Positions 17,889-26,640 are shown, counted from the stretch's first letter. The stretch: 64,000 nt of DNA from Rubricoccus sp038746605 (GCA_038746605.1 JBCDKM010000010.1:1-64000); one strand, 5' to 3'. Notes: a model not told the origin generated them from the letters alone. Made by a program: numbers and translations.

Positions 17889-19601
17889 TCAGGCGGCGGG
17901 GACCGGCCGAGGAGCCACAGGTGGCGCGACCGTCGCGCCGTCGCCGGAGATCGCGGGCGTGGGATCGGTCGGGCGAAGGCGGCGAGCGGTCCAGAGCAGC
18001 GCGAGGCCCATCAGGACGAAGCCCACGTCGATGGTGAGGAGGCCCCACCACTCGTTGGCGGCGGAGACCCACGGCGGGGTGCCGCCGAGCGTCGCGCTGG
18101 CGAGGGGCACGAGGAGGCTCAGAACGCCTGCGAGCGCGAGTTGCCATCGCGCCGCCCACACGGCAGATGGCCCCGCGAAGGCCGCGCCGATGAGCACGGC
18201 CCACGCGCCGAAGAAGGCCGCGTTCTCCCACGTCACGAGACCTTCCGCCTCGATGCCGAGTACCTGCGGGACGAGGAAGATGACCGGCACGGCGACCACC
18301 AGCCCGCAGCCGACGCCGACGGTCAGTCTCGCGAGGAACCGGTGGAGGGTGGGCGTCGCGCGCGGGTCTTTCGGGCGGCGCACGAGCACCCAGAGGATGT
18401 TGCCCGTCAGGATGACGGCCGCAGTAGCGAGGGCCAGCCAGAAGTAGAGGACCTTCGCCAGGGCCGTCCCTCCACCGAGGCGGGCGTAGTGGAGGTTCGT
18501 GATGGCGGCCGTGGTACCGCCGAGCGGGGTCCCGACGGTCGGGTCGTTGGAGACAAGAACGTCGGCCGTGGAGGCGTCCAGGATGGCGCGGGGGGCCGCC
18601 GTGAGCGTGCCGGGCGCGTCCCCGTAGATGTCTGCGATAGCAGCCTCGTCGCCGTAGCCGTGGATGATGAGGAACGAGGGCTCTGCATCGGCCTCCTCCC
18701 AACTGGCAGGCAGCGCGTCGATGTAGTCCGCGATGGGCAGCATCTCGGCGGGCTCGCCGGTCGGCTCGTGCTCGGGCACCTCGAAGCCGTAGACGAGATT
18801 GAGCGCGGCCTCCTCGTCACCCCCGAAAACGACGATCACCGACGGCGCGAGGAGGATGATCAGAAGCGCGAGGAAAGCGCCCGTGATGGCATACATCGCG
18901 GCGAAGGGCAGGCCGAGAAGACCGAGGACCGTGTGCGCATCGGCGAGCGCCGACCGGAGCTTGACCTTGGGGCGGAACGTGTGCCAATCTTTCGGCAGCT
19001 TCCGAAGATGGATCAGCACGCCGCTCACGACGGCGAAGAGCAGGAAGACGGCGACGAAGCCGGAGATGAGCTGGCCCGCGAATCCGGCTTGCGCGAAGTA
19101 GTGTAGCCGGTACACGATGTTGCCCGCCTGACTCCGGCCAATCGGTTCTCCCTCGGCGATATCGAAGCGCTCGCCGGTCTCGGCGTTGATCATCGCCTGG
19201 ACGGCGCGCGTTGTGTCGCCAGCAGGCGTCGCGTACCGGACGTAGTAGTACGACCGCTCGTGAGACGGATACGTGACCTGGAGGTCCGTGCCCTGGGCGG
19301 GCCGTGCTTCGGCGAAGAGCGGCTCAACGGCCTCATCCGGCGACAGGCGGACCTCCGTCGCGCGCATGGCGGGATCGGCCCACGCCATCAGCTCGGCGCG
19401 GTAGAGCGAGAACGCGCCCGCGTAGAAGATGACGAACAGCCCCAGCCCGATGACGATGCCGACGACAGAGTGGCCGTCCCAGAGCAGCTTAAAGGCGCGC
19501 GGCCCGACCAGCTTGTCCTTCTTGGTCTTGGGCGTGGGTGTCTCCGCCTCGGGAGCGGAGTGGGGAGAGGGCGGCGAAACGGGGGGGCGGACAGTCTCCA
19601 T
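17889..19601 (-). CDS. PepSY-associated TM protein, tandem copy 1
   Basis: This 570-residue membrane protein has the same layout as the copy at 16152: a Pro/Thr/Lys-rich cytosolic start, KLLWDGHSVVGIVIGLGL, FVAVFLLFAVVSGVLIHL, DAHTVLGLLGLPFAAMYAI, and the loop WVLVRRPKDPRATPTLHRFL. It follows the 95-residue membrane protein gene by 6 bp, within a group headed by the operator at 23665. A role as an inner-membrane reductase for imported ferric chelates is inferred from family and neighbours. Two different copies next to one receptor may mean a heteromeric pair or two substrates. Confidence 0.85.
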   Translation of the reverse strand: METVRPPVSPPSPHSAPEAETPTPKTKKDKLVGPRAFKLLWDGHSVVGIVIGLGLFVIFYAGAFSLYRAELMAWADPAMRATEVRLSPDEAVEPLFAEARPAQGTDLQVTYPSHERSYYYVRYATPAGDTTRAVQAMINAETGERFDIAEGEPIGRSQAGNIVYRLHYFAQAGFAGQLISGFVAVFLLFAVVSGVLIHLRKLPKDWHTFRPKVKLRSALADAHTVLGLLGLPFAAMYAITGAFLALLIILLAPSVIVVFGGDEEAALNLVYGFEVPEHEPTGEPAEMLPIADYIDALPASWEEADAEPSFLIIHGYGDEAAIADIYGDAPGTLTAAPRAILDASTADVLVSNDPTVGTPLGGTTAAITNLHYARLGGGTALAKVLYFWLALATAAVILTGNILWVLVRRPKDPRATPTLHRFLARLTVGVGCGLVVAVPVIFLVPQVLGIEAEGLVTWENAAFFGAWAVLIGAAFAGPSAVWAARWQLALAGVLSLLVPLASATLGGTPPWVSAANEWWGLLTIDVGFVLMGLALLWTARRLRPTDPTPAISGDGATVAPPVAPRPVPAA

Positions 19602-19607
19602 CGTGTG

Positions 19608-19895
19608 CTAGAGGAAGTAGCCGAGCGCGGTGATGGCGCCCAACACGAGCGTGCTCGCGCCCATGCGGAGCCAGGCGCCGAGGCCGCTCGGGGCGAGCGC
19701 AGCCCACACCATCAGTCCGGTCCATACGGGGACGGAAAGCCCGACCGCTAACGCGACGGCGACTCCGATCGGGATGCCGAGGTGCGGAAGGGCTGTTCCC
19801 AGCGCGAGACCGAAGAGCAAGAACGCAACGAAGCCGCCGAAGAAGGCGGCTGTTCCTTTGCCCCAGGCTTCTCCTTTGGTCCAGTCGTGCTTCAT
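19608..19895 (-). CDS. Small membrane protein, 95 residues
   Basis: The start is the ATG at 19895, which overlaps the stop of the gene before it in an ATGA arrangement; the frame is open much further upstream but that part is a shadow. The sequence MKHDWTKGEAWGKGTAAFFG is followed by three hydrophobic segments (about residues 20-38, 42-60 and 74-94). No family was recognised. Its position between a TonB receptor and two PepSY proteins suggests an accessory inner-membrane subunit, perhaps like the small DUF3649/DUF3325-type partners seen with PepSY reductases elsewhere; that comparison is inference. Confidence 0.65.
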   Translation of the reverse strand: MKHDWTKGEAWGKGTAAFFGGFVAFLLFGLALGTALPHLGIPIGVAVALAVGLSVPVWTGLMVWAALAPSGLGAWLRMGASTLVLGAITALGYFL

Positions 19896-20305
19896 GACGA
19901 GGAAGGCGGTCGGGTGGGAGGACGCTTGGGCGGCAAGGTAGGGGGGCGTTTGGCTGAACGCGCAGGCCCTGCCCCGGAGGGGGTGCCGGGCGGGAGGGTC
20001 GGCGCACGGCCCGAGGCGGAGGGGGCAGACCGAATTCGGCTCGCGATCTCCGCTGCCGGGAAGACGAAGGGCCCGGCCACGGCGAGCACCGAGGCAACCG
20101 CCATCATGACCGTCACCACGAGCACCGGGCCGACTGACGATCCCGTCGCGACAATGGACAGGGCCAGCGCGACGGCAGTCAGTGCCGTTCCCATCCACAG
20201 GAGCGGGCGTGTTGGACCGAGCGCTCGTGACTGGCGGCCCGGCGCGGCAGCGTAGAAGGCCCCGTAGGCGGCAGCCCCGAGCAAGAGCGAAAAGGCAGTC
20301 AGCAT
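19892..20305 (-). CDS. Small membrane protein, 137 residues
   Basis: The start is the ATG at 20305. Residues 1-100 hold three hydrophobic helices (MLTAFSLLLGAAAYGAFYAA, LLWMGTALTAVALALSIVA, VLVVTVMMAVASVLAVAGPF). The last 40 residues are proline-rich (LPPGTP, PPTLPPKRPPTRPP) and look cytosolic or periplasmic. Although that tail resembles out-of-frame sequence, its TGA overlaps the next ATG (19895-19892), which supports the frame. It resembles small inner-membrane partners of PepSY iron reductases; function unproven. It is 95 bp downstream of the receptor gene. Confidence 0.6.
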   Translation of the reverse strand: MLTAFSLLLGAAAYGAFYAAAPGRQSRALGPTRPLLWMGTALTAVALALSIVATGSSVGPVLVVTVMMAVASVLAVAGPFVFPAAEIASRIRSAPSASGRAPTLPPGTPSGAGPARSAKRPPTLPPKRPPTRPPSSS

Positions 20306-20400
20306 ATGGAACGGGGTGAGATACCGGGGGACGGGCTCGCTGGGGAAGGCGTCAACCAGCCAGCGGACACACACGTCCCGTCCCCGGTATCTCAGTGGAG

Positions 20401-22998
20401 TTAGATCTCGACGTCGAGGCTGAGCCCGATCACGCGAGGCTGGATGACCTGACCGTCCACCCCGCCGAGAACGTTGATGAACCGGCGGTCGGTGGCGTCC
20501 ACGTCGAGGAGGTTGCGGGCGAAACCGGTCACGCGGACCGCCGTGCCCTGGAGATCTAGCGTGTAGCCGAGTTGAGCGTCTACGGAGACGTAGTCACCCG
20601 CGCGGAGCCGGGGGTCGTTGCCCAGGTCGCCGAGGCGGAACACGCCAGGCTCATCGGTCGCGGCGGCGGGGTTCTCGATGATCTCCTGGTCGCTCACGCC
20701 CGTGCCCACCTGGGTGAAGTTCTCCCCGACGTAGTTGACGTTGAGGGCGCCGAAGGGGCCGCTCCCGGGGTCGAAGATGGCGCCGAAAGCGAGCGTCGTC
20801 TCCGGGGCGCCGGGGAACGAGAGGCCCGCGAGGTCGCGCTCGACGCGGACGAGAGCCCCGTTGCGCTGGTCGCGGACGTTCTCAGGGCGAACGAACTGGT
20901 CGAACCGAGACTCCGTCAAGCCGAGTGAGCTGTACACGGTGAGGCCCCTGGCAGGGACGACGCGGAGTTCGAGTTCGCCGCCGTAGAGTGTCGAGGCCCC
21001 TGCGTTGACGGTCTCGAAAAAGGTAGGCGCATCCTCGACTGGAACCGAAACCTGCTGGTCCGTCCAGTCCGTGTAGAACACGTTTGCGTTGGCGATCAGC
21101 CGCCCGCCGAGCCACCGGCTACGATAGGCGAGTTCGTAGTTCCAGGTGTACTCCGGGTCGAACTGGCTGTTTTCGGAGCCGAGGATGAAGAACACCCCGC
21201 CCGCGCGGTACCCGCGCTGCACTGTCGCGCCGAGCGACATGTCGGATGTGAGGTCGTACGTGACCCCGGCCTTGGGCAGCCACGCGTCGAACGTGGTCTC
21301 AATCGCCTCATCCTCGGCGGCCACGGCGTCGATGATGAGCTGCGCGATAGTGGGCTCGAACGGCGCCAGCGGCGGCGGTGTCCCTTCGAAGGTGACGGTC
21401 GCCGGTTGGACGTCGTTGCGGCTCGTGAACGACTCGTTGTCGTAGCGCAGGCCCGCTGTGAGCGTGAGGCCGTCGACGACCTCCTGATTCACCTCGCCGA
21501 AGACGGCGACGTTGTCGGTCTCGGTGACGTCGTTGGCGACCGCGTCGTAGAGGATGCTGAACTGTGGGACTGGGCCCCCGGCGAGCACCTCGATCTGCGG
21601 GCGGGCGAGGAAGAACACGTCGCCGTTATCGTTGCGGACGCGGTCGGTATCGAAGCGGCCGTAGTACCCGCCGAAGACGGCGCGCGTCCGATCGGTCTCG
21701 TAGTTGAGCCGGAGCTCCTGCGTGAACGTGAGCTCGTCCGTGTCCGAGCGCTGGGCGACCGGGACGAAGACAGACGGGTCGTCGGTCTGGAAACGAAGCC
21801 CGTCGATGGCGTAGTCCATCGCCGTGAACCCGGTCTGGGCCGTGAGGGCGAGGCTGGGCGTGAGGTCGTAGCTGGCCTCCAGGCTGGCGGCGTCGAACGT
21901 GGTCTCCTCGAAGAAGGCGAAGGGCCCGAGGTTCTCTCGCGCGCTGAAGTCGAGCTCGCCGTCGTCGCTCGCCACAGCCGTGACATTGGCGACGCCCGGC
22001 CGGTCGAAGGCGCGAGTGTAGCCGCCGAGGATGGAGAGGCCAGGGAGCGCGGTCGGCGTGAAAAGGAGACGAGCCTTGAGGTTGCGCTGGTCGAGTTGCG
22101 TCGTCGTGGCGAAGTCATCCTCGTCGGAGGAGACGTTGATGTAGGTGAAGTCCCGGTCCTCCGTCCCGGACTCGCCGGAGACGCGGAACGCCAGTTGGTC
22201 GGCGATGATCGGGCCCGTCACCATGAAGGCGCCTTCGAGGGCGTCGTTGCTCCCGCCACGCACACGCGCCGCAGCGCCGTACTCGAACGAGGGCGCCGCG
22301 CTGCGGAGGTAGACTGCCCCCGCGAGGGAGTTCCGGCCAGAGAGCGTGGACTGCGGGCCGCGGAAGACCTCGATGGCCTCCAGGTCCCACGCGCCACGGA
22401 TCGTGCGGAAGGTGCCGAAGCGGCCCTGCTGCACACCATCCACGTAGAGCGCGGCCGTCGGTCCGCTCCCGCCGCCGATGCCGGTGTTGGGCACGCCGCG
22501 AATCGTGAAGACGCCATTTCCGCTCGTGGATACGTTGCCGACCTGCCGAGTGGCGTCCTCCCAGTCACGGACGGGGATCGCCCCCAACTGCCGCTGGTCG
22601 AGTACGGCGACCGAGGTCTGGGTGTCCTGAAGGTTGCGGACGAACTTCTCGCTTCGCACGACGACCTCGCCGATCTGGTCTGGATCGGGCGCGAGTTCGA
22701 CTTCGATGTAGACGTTCTCGCCAGCGACGGCGGTCGTCGGTACTTGGACCGTCTCGTAGCCAACAAAGGAGGCGATGAGCGTGACGGCTCCGGCTGGGAC
22801 GCTACGGACGTTGAACTTGCCGAAGGCATCCGTCGCAGCTCCGAGTTGGGTGCCCTCGACGCGAATACTCGCGCCGGGAAGGAGATCGCCGGTCTCAGCG
22901 TCCGTGACTCGGCCGGAGACCGTGCCGGTCTGGGCGAGCGAGGCGGGCACGATCAGGAGTGCCAGCGCGAACGCAGTGAGGAACGAAGGGGTGGACAT
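20401..22998 (-). CDS. TonB-dependent receptor
   Basis: This 865-residue receptor starts at the ATG at 22998, giving the signal peptide MSTPSFLTAFALALLIVPASLAQ; the frame is open upstream but a Pro/His-rich prefix is unlikely to be translated. After it come a carboxypeptidase-regulatory-like domain (GTVSGRVTDAETGDLLPGAS...ASFVGYETVQV), a plug with EVVVRSEKFVRN, YVDGVQQG and IEVFRGPQSTLSGRNSLAG, and a barrel that ends in GLSLDVEI. It belongs to the group with two small membrane proteins and two PepSY proteins. Import of a ferric chelate is the likely role. The tight clustering with reductases favours a siderophore whose iron is released in the periplasm. Confidence 0.92.
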   Translation of the reverse strand: MSTPSFLTAFALALLIVPASLAQTGTVSGRVTDAETGDLLPGASIRVEGTQLGAATDAFGKFNVRSVPAGAVTLIASFVGYETVQVPTTAVAGENVYIEVELAPDPDQIGEVVVRSEKFVRNLQDTQTSVAVLDQRQLGAIPVRDWEDATRQVGNVSTSGNGVFTIRGVPNTGIGGGSGPTAALYVDGVQQGRFGTFRTIRGAWDLEAIEVFRGPQSTLSGRNSLAGAVYLRSAAPSFEYGAAARVRGGSNDALEGAFMVTGPIIADQLAFRVSGESGTEDRDFTYINVSSDEDDFATTTQLDQRNLKARLLFTPTALPGLSILGGYTRAFDRPGVANVTAVASDDGELDFSARENLGPFAFFEETTFDAASLEASYDLTPSLALTAQTGFTAMDYAIDGLRFQTDDPSVFVPVAQRSDTDELTFTQELRLNYETDRTRAVFGGYYGRFDTDRVRNDNGDVFFLARPQIEVLAGGPVPQFSILYDAVANDVTETDNVAVFGEVNQEVVDGLTLTAGLRYDNESFTSRNDVQPATVTFEGTPPPLAPFEPTIAQLIIDAVAAEDEAIETTFDAWLPKAGVTYDLTSDMSLGATVQRGYRAGGVFFILGSENSQFDPEYTWNYELAYRSRWLGGRLIANANVFYTDWTDQQVSVPVEDAPTFFETVNAGASTLYGGELELRVVPARGLTVYSSLGLTESRFDQFVRPENVRDQRNGALVRVERDLAGLSFPGAPETTLAFGAIFDPGSGPFGALNVNYVGENFTQVGTGVSDQEIIENPAAATDEPGVFRLGDLGNDPRLRAGDYVSVDAQLGYTLDLQGTAVRVTGFARNLLDVDATDRRFINVLGGVDGQVIQPRVIGLSLDVEI

Positions 22999-23024
22999 GA
23001 ACAGGGTGGGTGGGTGTGGGTGAA

Positions 23025-23246
23025 TCAGGGGGTGTGGAGGCAAGCGGTGAGTCGCCTGCGAATCCACTCCCGTGTAGCCTCTTCGAGGCCAGAAAAGGCG
23101 CCCGCATCAAGGGCGGAGAGGGCCCGGCGGGCCCTGGCACGGCCCGCCTCGGTGTCTGTACCGAAGGTGGAAGACTGGAACCACTGCTCAACGGCTTGGG
23201 GGATGTCCCGACTGGGCTCCGAGCCAGGGCGAGGATCAACGGTCAT
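23025..23246 (-). CDS. Small hypothetical protein, 73 residues
   Basis: The ATG at 23246 overlaps the end of the upstream gene by 11 bp, the arrangement used throughout this operon, and the frame ends 26 bp before the receptor start. The sequence is soluble, Arg/Ala/Glu-rich and probably helical (EAGRARARRALSALDAGAF...EEATREWIRRRL). No signal peptide or family recognised. It could be a small regulatory or anti-sigma-like partner; nothing in the sequence proves that. Confidence 0.45.
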   Translation of the reverse strand: MTVDPRPGSEPSRDIPQAVEQWFQSSTFGTDTEAGRARARRALSALDAGAFSGLEEATREWIRRRLTACLHTP

Positions 23247-23649
23247 CGTCGTACGGGGTGGTCCAGCCAGAGGCGAGCGTCTGGAGACGTGATGGCTGGT
23301 GGGGCTCACGCACGAGCCGAACAATGAGTACCCCGGGCACTGTGTCGGCTGGAGTCGCCCCCGTCACCTCGCCCTGGCGGAGCGCGAGCCGCTCTGGCAC
23401 GTAGCCTTCGGCGGCGACGGTAACGTGCGTGGCTGCCGTCAGCCGGATTCGGAAATGCCCGAGTGCGTTCGCCCGTGCACACGACCGAGCATCGCGAGTC
23501 TGGATATGTGCGTGAGAGACGGGACGCCCCGTCCGCGCATCGACCACCTGCCCGGAGATCTCTTGGCTTTCCAGTGTCGGTTGCGCGAACGCAACAGGGC
23601 TCCATGCGAGAAGCAACAATGGGAGCAAGAGGTGGGGAGAGACGGTCAC
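23236..23649 (-). CDS. Exported carboxypeptidase-regulatory-like domain protein
   Basis: This small protein has a signal peptide (VSPHLLLPLLLLAWSPVAFAQ) and one carboxypeptidase-regulatory-like beta-sandwich: ISGQVVDARTGRPVSHAHI, then LGHFRIRLTAATHVTVAAEGYVPE. The frame opens at an ATG at 23670, but that codon lies inside the dyad operator at 23665-23691, so I prefer the GTG at 23649, which still gives a full signal peptide (137 residues). The same domain is found at the N-terminus of the TonB receptors nearby; here it stands alone. It heads the gene group running to 16152 and so should be among the first genes induced when the operator is free. Possibly a periplasmic or surface helper. Confidence 0.6.
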   Translation of the reverse strand: MTVSPHLLLPLLLLAWSPVAFAQPTLESQEISGQVVDARTGRPVSHAHIQTRDARSCARANALGHFRIRLTAATHVTVAAEGYVPERLALRQGEVTGATPADTVPGVLIVRLVREPHQPSRLQTLASGWTTPYDDDR

Positions 23650-23664
23650 AGAGGACCCGGGGCA

Positions 23665-23691
23665 GACCATTTAGACACAGTCTAGATAAAG
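23665..23691 (-). promoter_or_regulatory. Metal-regulon-like dyad operator, copy C
   Basis: Third copy of the 27-bp element: GACCATTTAGACA on the left and CAGTCTAGATAAAG on the right. It lies at the start of the minus-strand group 23649 to 16152 and also within about 150 bp of the divergent regulator gene at 23813, so one bound protein could affect both directions. It overlaps the most upstream ATG of the gene at 23236. Confidence 0.65.
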
Positions 23692-23812
23692 TCAGGTCAG
23701 AATAGCCTCCCAACATTCCATGAAGAGGTTTCCCCCCTGTCGGTCCCTTCATCCGCCACTCATGCACCAGAGGGTACAGGTTCGTAGATTCGAAACCTAA
23801 GCAAAGCTACCT

Positions 23813-24466
23813 GTGCCTCCTCTCCTTAGCGTTAGTGAAGCGGCCGAGCGTCTCGGCGTCCACATCGGCACCGTTCGTCGGTGGACCGACGAGGGCATAC
23901 TCCCCGTCTCCCGGACACCCGGCGGGCATCGGCGGATTCCGGCCGAAGGCGTGGAGCGGTTGCGCCGGGAGCGCCTCGACGAGGCGGAGCCGACAGTCGA
24001 GGTGGGGCATGTGTCGACATCCGCAGACGTTGGCCTCGCACACGAGGCATGGGCCGAGCACGCCGTCGTCCACACGCGTTACCGCGTTCGCGCCAACGCA
24101 GACGCGACGTGGAACCAGGCATTCGAGGGAGGGGACCGGTCGCATCGGCGGGAGTCGGGCCGGCAGCTCATGGGCCTTCTCCTCCGCCACGTGGCGGACC
24201 AGGGAGACCCGGAGGCACGGCGGGCGGAGGCCCGGCGCATCGCGTGGGGCTACGCCATCGACATGAAAGACCGGGGCCTTCGGTTGCCGGACGCCCTTCG
24301 CGCGACGCTCTTTTTCCGCGATGTCCTGACGGAGAGCACTGCGTTCACGCCACGTTTCGAGACCGTTGAGGACGCCGATCCCATCGCGCTGATGCGGAAG
24401 GTGAACGAGTTCATGAACGAGATCCAGATCACCATCGCCGAGGCATACGATGACCCCGATGCGTGA
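23813..24466 (+). CDS. HTH regulator (MerR/BldC-type head) with helical sensor-like tail
   Basis: This 217-residue protein starts with GTG at 23813. Residues 5-55 form a MerR/excisionase-type winged helix (LSVSEAAERLGVHIGTVRRW...TPGGHRRIPAEGVERL). Residues 60-215 are a mostly helical domain (GRQLMGLLLRHVADQG..., GLRLPDALRATLFFRDVL) that resembles RsbR-N-like or globin-like sensor regions; this is a weak match by eye. Its stop overlaps the start of hemA by 17 bp, so it is probably co-transcribed with and may regulate the haem operon. An imperfect inverted repeat (GGTTCG...CGAAACC, 23779-23797) just upstream is a candidate autoregulatory site. It diverges from the iron operon. Confidence 0.75.
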   Translation: MPPLLSVSEAAERLGVHIGTVRRWTDEGILPVSRTPGGHRRIPAEGVERLRRERLDEAEPTVEVGHVSTSADVGLAHEAWAEHAVVHTRYRVRANADATWNQAFEGGDRSHRRESGRQLMGLLLRHVADQGDPEARRAEARRIAWGYAIDMKDRGLRLPDALRATLFFRDVLTESTAFTPRFETVEDADPIALMRKVNEFMNEIQITIAEAYDDPDA

Positions 24467-25727
24467 GTCGTGGACCGATCAAGAGAGGATCGTCTCCCTC
24501 GGCTTCGATGGAGATGGGCTGGAGGTTTCCGAGCGTGAGGCGTGGGCCCTCGATGCTGCAGATGCTGAAGCGATCCTTGGGTCCGCGCAGACGGAGGGCC
24601 TCGGCGCTTGCCTGGTCTCGACGTGCTTCCGCGTGGAACTGCTCGTCTCGGGGCACCGCCCCCCCGAGGAACTCCTGACGTGGGGGCGTCGCCATCTCTC
24701 AGCACTCCGCCCCGAGGCGTCTACTCGAGTCTTCGAGCCGCGCGTCGGGGTGGTGGCCTTGCGTCACCTCGTCCGCGTGGCTGCGGGGCTGGAGTCAGCC
24801 GTACTGGGAGAGGCGCAGATTCTCGGACAGGTGCGCCGTGCCCGCGCCGAGGCCGACCGGGCTGGAGCGCTGACGCCCGCCCTCCGCCTCACGCTCCAGA
24901 CGGCTCTGAGAACCGGCCAGCGCGTCCGGCGACAGACAGAACTCGGGCGGGGCGCTGCCTCCACCGCCAGCGCTGCGATCCGGCTTGCTCAGGAGACGGG
25001 CGCGGGCGTGAAGGACCGGCACGTGTTCGTGATCGGCGCGGGGCAGATCGGGCGGCTCATGATGGGCTTGTTGCCAGGCGCCGAGCCCCGTGCGATTACA
25101 CTGGTGAGCGCGCACGCCCCGCAGCACGCCGGATTCCGCGTCGTGCGCCCCGACGAGTTCCCCGACGTTCTCGCCCAGGCGGACGTGGTCTTCGCCGCGA
25201 CCGACCGGCTGGTGCTTCCGCTAGACGCCGCCCGGACGGCCTGGGGGGACGGGCGGCAGCGGACCGTGGTAGACCTCGGCGTGCCTCGAAACATCCCCGC
25301 AACGGTCGGACGGTTGTACGGGGTCACTCTCCATGACATCGATGCGCTGGGGGCGGTCGTGGACGCGGGACTTCAGACGCGCGAAGCTGCTGTGCCTGCC
25401 GCCGAGAGGATCGTGGAGAACACGCTAGAGGTCCTGCGGGAAGAGCTGGACGGACTCGTGCGTGAGGAACTCGTCGCAGACTTCCGCCGACGAGCGGAGG
25501 ACGTGCGGCAGGAGACCCTCGCGTACGTGTGCGGCAAGTGCTCGGAGCGGACGTGCGGTGCATCTGAGTCTGGCGAGGGCCCTGGGCCCGGCTTGTGTAG
25601 CGATCCCGCCACCATGTCGAAGGTGCTCACGAAGCGGCTCCTCCACGACGTAACCGTCGCGCTCCGCTCGGGCGCGGGAGACACAGAGACGCTCCGGCGC
25701 CTCCTGGCGCTCGGCGGCGATGACTGA
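24450..25727 (+). CDS. hemA: Glutamyl-tRNA reductase
   Basis: HemA makes glutamate-1-semialdehyde from Glu-tRNA, the first committed step of C5-pathway haem synthesis. The 425-residue protein has the catalytic Cys59 in V-S-T-C-F-R-V-E-L (usual form STCNRTE), a NADPH-binding domain (VIGAGQIGRLM) and a C-terminal dimerisation region. The usual helical end is altered: residues 361-383 contain four cysteines (C361, C364, C369, C383) in a Gly/Ser-rich insert. Start at the ATG at 24450, overlapping the regulator gene; another ATG is at 24459. It overlaps hemC by 8 bp. Confidence 0.95.
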   Translation: MTPMRESWTDQERIVSLGFDGDGLEVSEREAWALDAADAEAILGSAQTEGLGACLVSTCFRVELLVSGHRPPEELLTWGRRHLSALRPEASTRVFEPRVGVVALRHLVRVAAGLESAVLGEAQILGQVRRARAEADRAGALTPALRLTLQTALRTGQRVRRQTELGRGAASTASAAIRLAQETGAGVKDRHVFVIGAGQIGRLMMGLLPGAEPRAITLVSAHAPQHAGFRVVRPDEFPDVLAQADVVFAATDRLVLPLDAARTAWGDGRQRTVVDLGVPRNIPATVGRLYGVTLHDIDALGAVVDAGLQTREAAVPAAERIVENTLEVLREELDGLVREELVADFRRRAEDVRQETLAYVCGKCSERTCGASESGEGPGPGLCSDPATMSKVLTKRLLHDVTVALRSGAGDTETLRRLLALGGDD

Positions 25728-26640
25728 GACCCTCCGCCTCGGTACCCGCACGAGCCGCCTCGCGATGTGGCAGGCCGAGCATGTCGCCTCTGGGCTACGC
25801 GCTGCCTGGCCGGACGTAGAGGTTGAACTGGTGCCGTTCGTCACGAAGGGAGACACCACCCTCGACAAGCCGCTCCCGGAGATCGGTGGGAAGGGACTGT
25901 TCACGGCAGAACTGGAGGCGTCGCTCCTAGACGGCCGGATCGACCTCGCGGTCCACTCCCTGAAGGACCTGCCCACCGAGGACCCCGAGGGCGTCATGGT
26001 CGGCGCGATCCTGGAACGGGCGGACTCGCGCGATGCCTGGATCTGCCCCGGCGGCCACTCCCTCGGCGATCTCCCCGAGGGGGCCGTGGTCGGGACGAGC
26101 AGCCCCCGCCGCACCGCCCAACTCCTCCGCCTCCGCCCGGACCTCACCGTCCGCTCCATCCGCGGCAACGTCCCGACCCGCATCGCGAAGGTCCACACCG
26201 AGGACTACGACGCGGCCGTCCTCGCCGTCGCCGGGCTCGCCCGCCTCGGCCGGATGGGCGACGCAGCCGAGATCCTCCCGCTCGGCACGATGTTGCCTGC
26301 TCCCGGCCAGGGCGCTGTGGCGGTTCAGATCCGCGCCACCGACGACCGAGTCCGCAAACGCGTCGCTGCGCTGGACCATGCCCCGACGCGCCGTGCCGTC
26401 GAGGCAGAGCGGCACCTGCTCTCCGCGCTGGGAGGCGGGTGCAGCGCACCTGTCGCGGCTCTCGCGACCGAGACCGAGGACCACCTTCACCTTCGAGGCC
26501 GCGTCCTCGCGACGGATGGCTCCCTCTGCATCGACGTCGATGAGACAGCCCCTCTCCACGGGGCCGACCCGGCCCAACTCGTGGGAGAACGCGCCGCTGC
26601 CGCTGCCCTTTCGCGAGGCGCCAGCGACCTCCTGCCATGA
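25720..26640 (+). CDS. hemC: Hydroxymethylbilane synthase (porphobilinogen deaminase)
   Basis: HemC joins four porphobilinogens into hydroxymethylbilane. The 306-residue protein begins LRLGTRTSRLAMWQAEHV, has the catalytic Asp83 in HSLKDLP, the Arg-rich TSSPRR and RSIRGNV motifs, and the dipyrromethane cofactor Cys241 in G-G-G-C-S-A-P-V. The length is normal. Its ATG lies within the end of hemA, and its TGA overlaps the hemD ATG, so the three are translationally coupled. Confidence 0.96.
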   Translation: MTETLRLGTRTSRLAMWQAEHVASGLRAAWPDVEVELVPFVTKGDTTLDKPLPEIGGKGLFTAELEASLLDGRIDLAVHSLKDLPTEDPEGVMVGAILERADSRDAWICPGGHSLGDLPEGAVVGTSSPRRTAQLLRLRPDLTVRSIRGNVPTRIAKVHTEDYDAAVLAVAGLARLGRMGDAAEILPLGTMLPAPGQGAVAVQIRATDDRVRKRVAALDHAPTRRAVEAERHLLSALGGGCSAPVAALATETEDHLHLRGRVLATDGSLCIDVDETAPLHGADPAQLVGERAAAAALSRGASDLLP

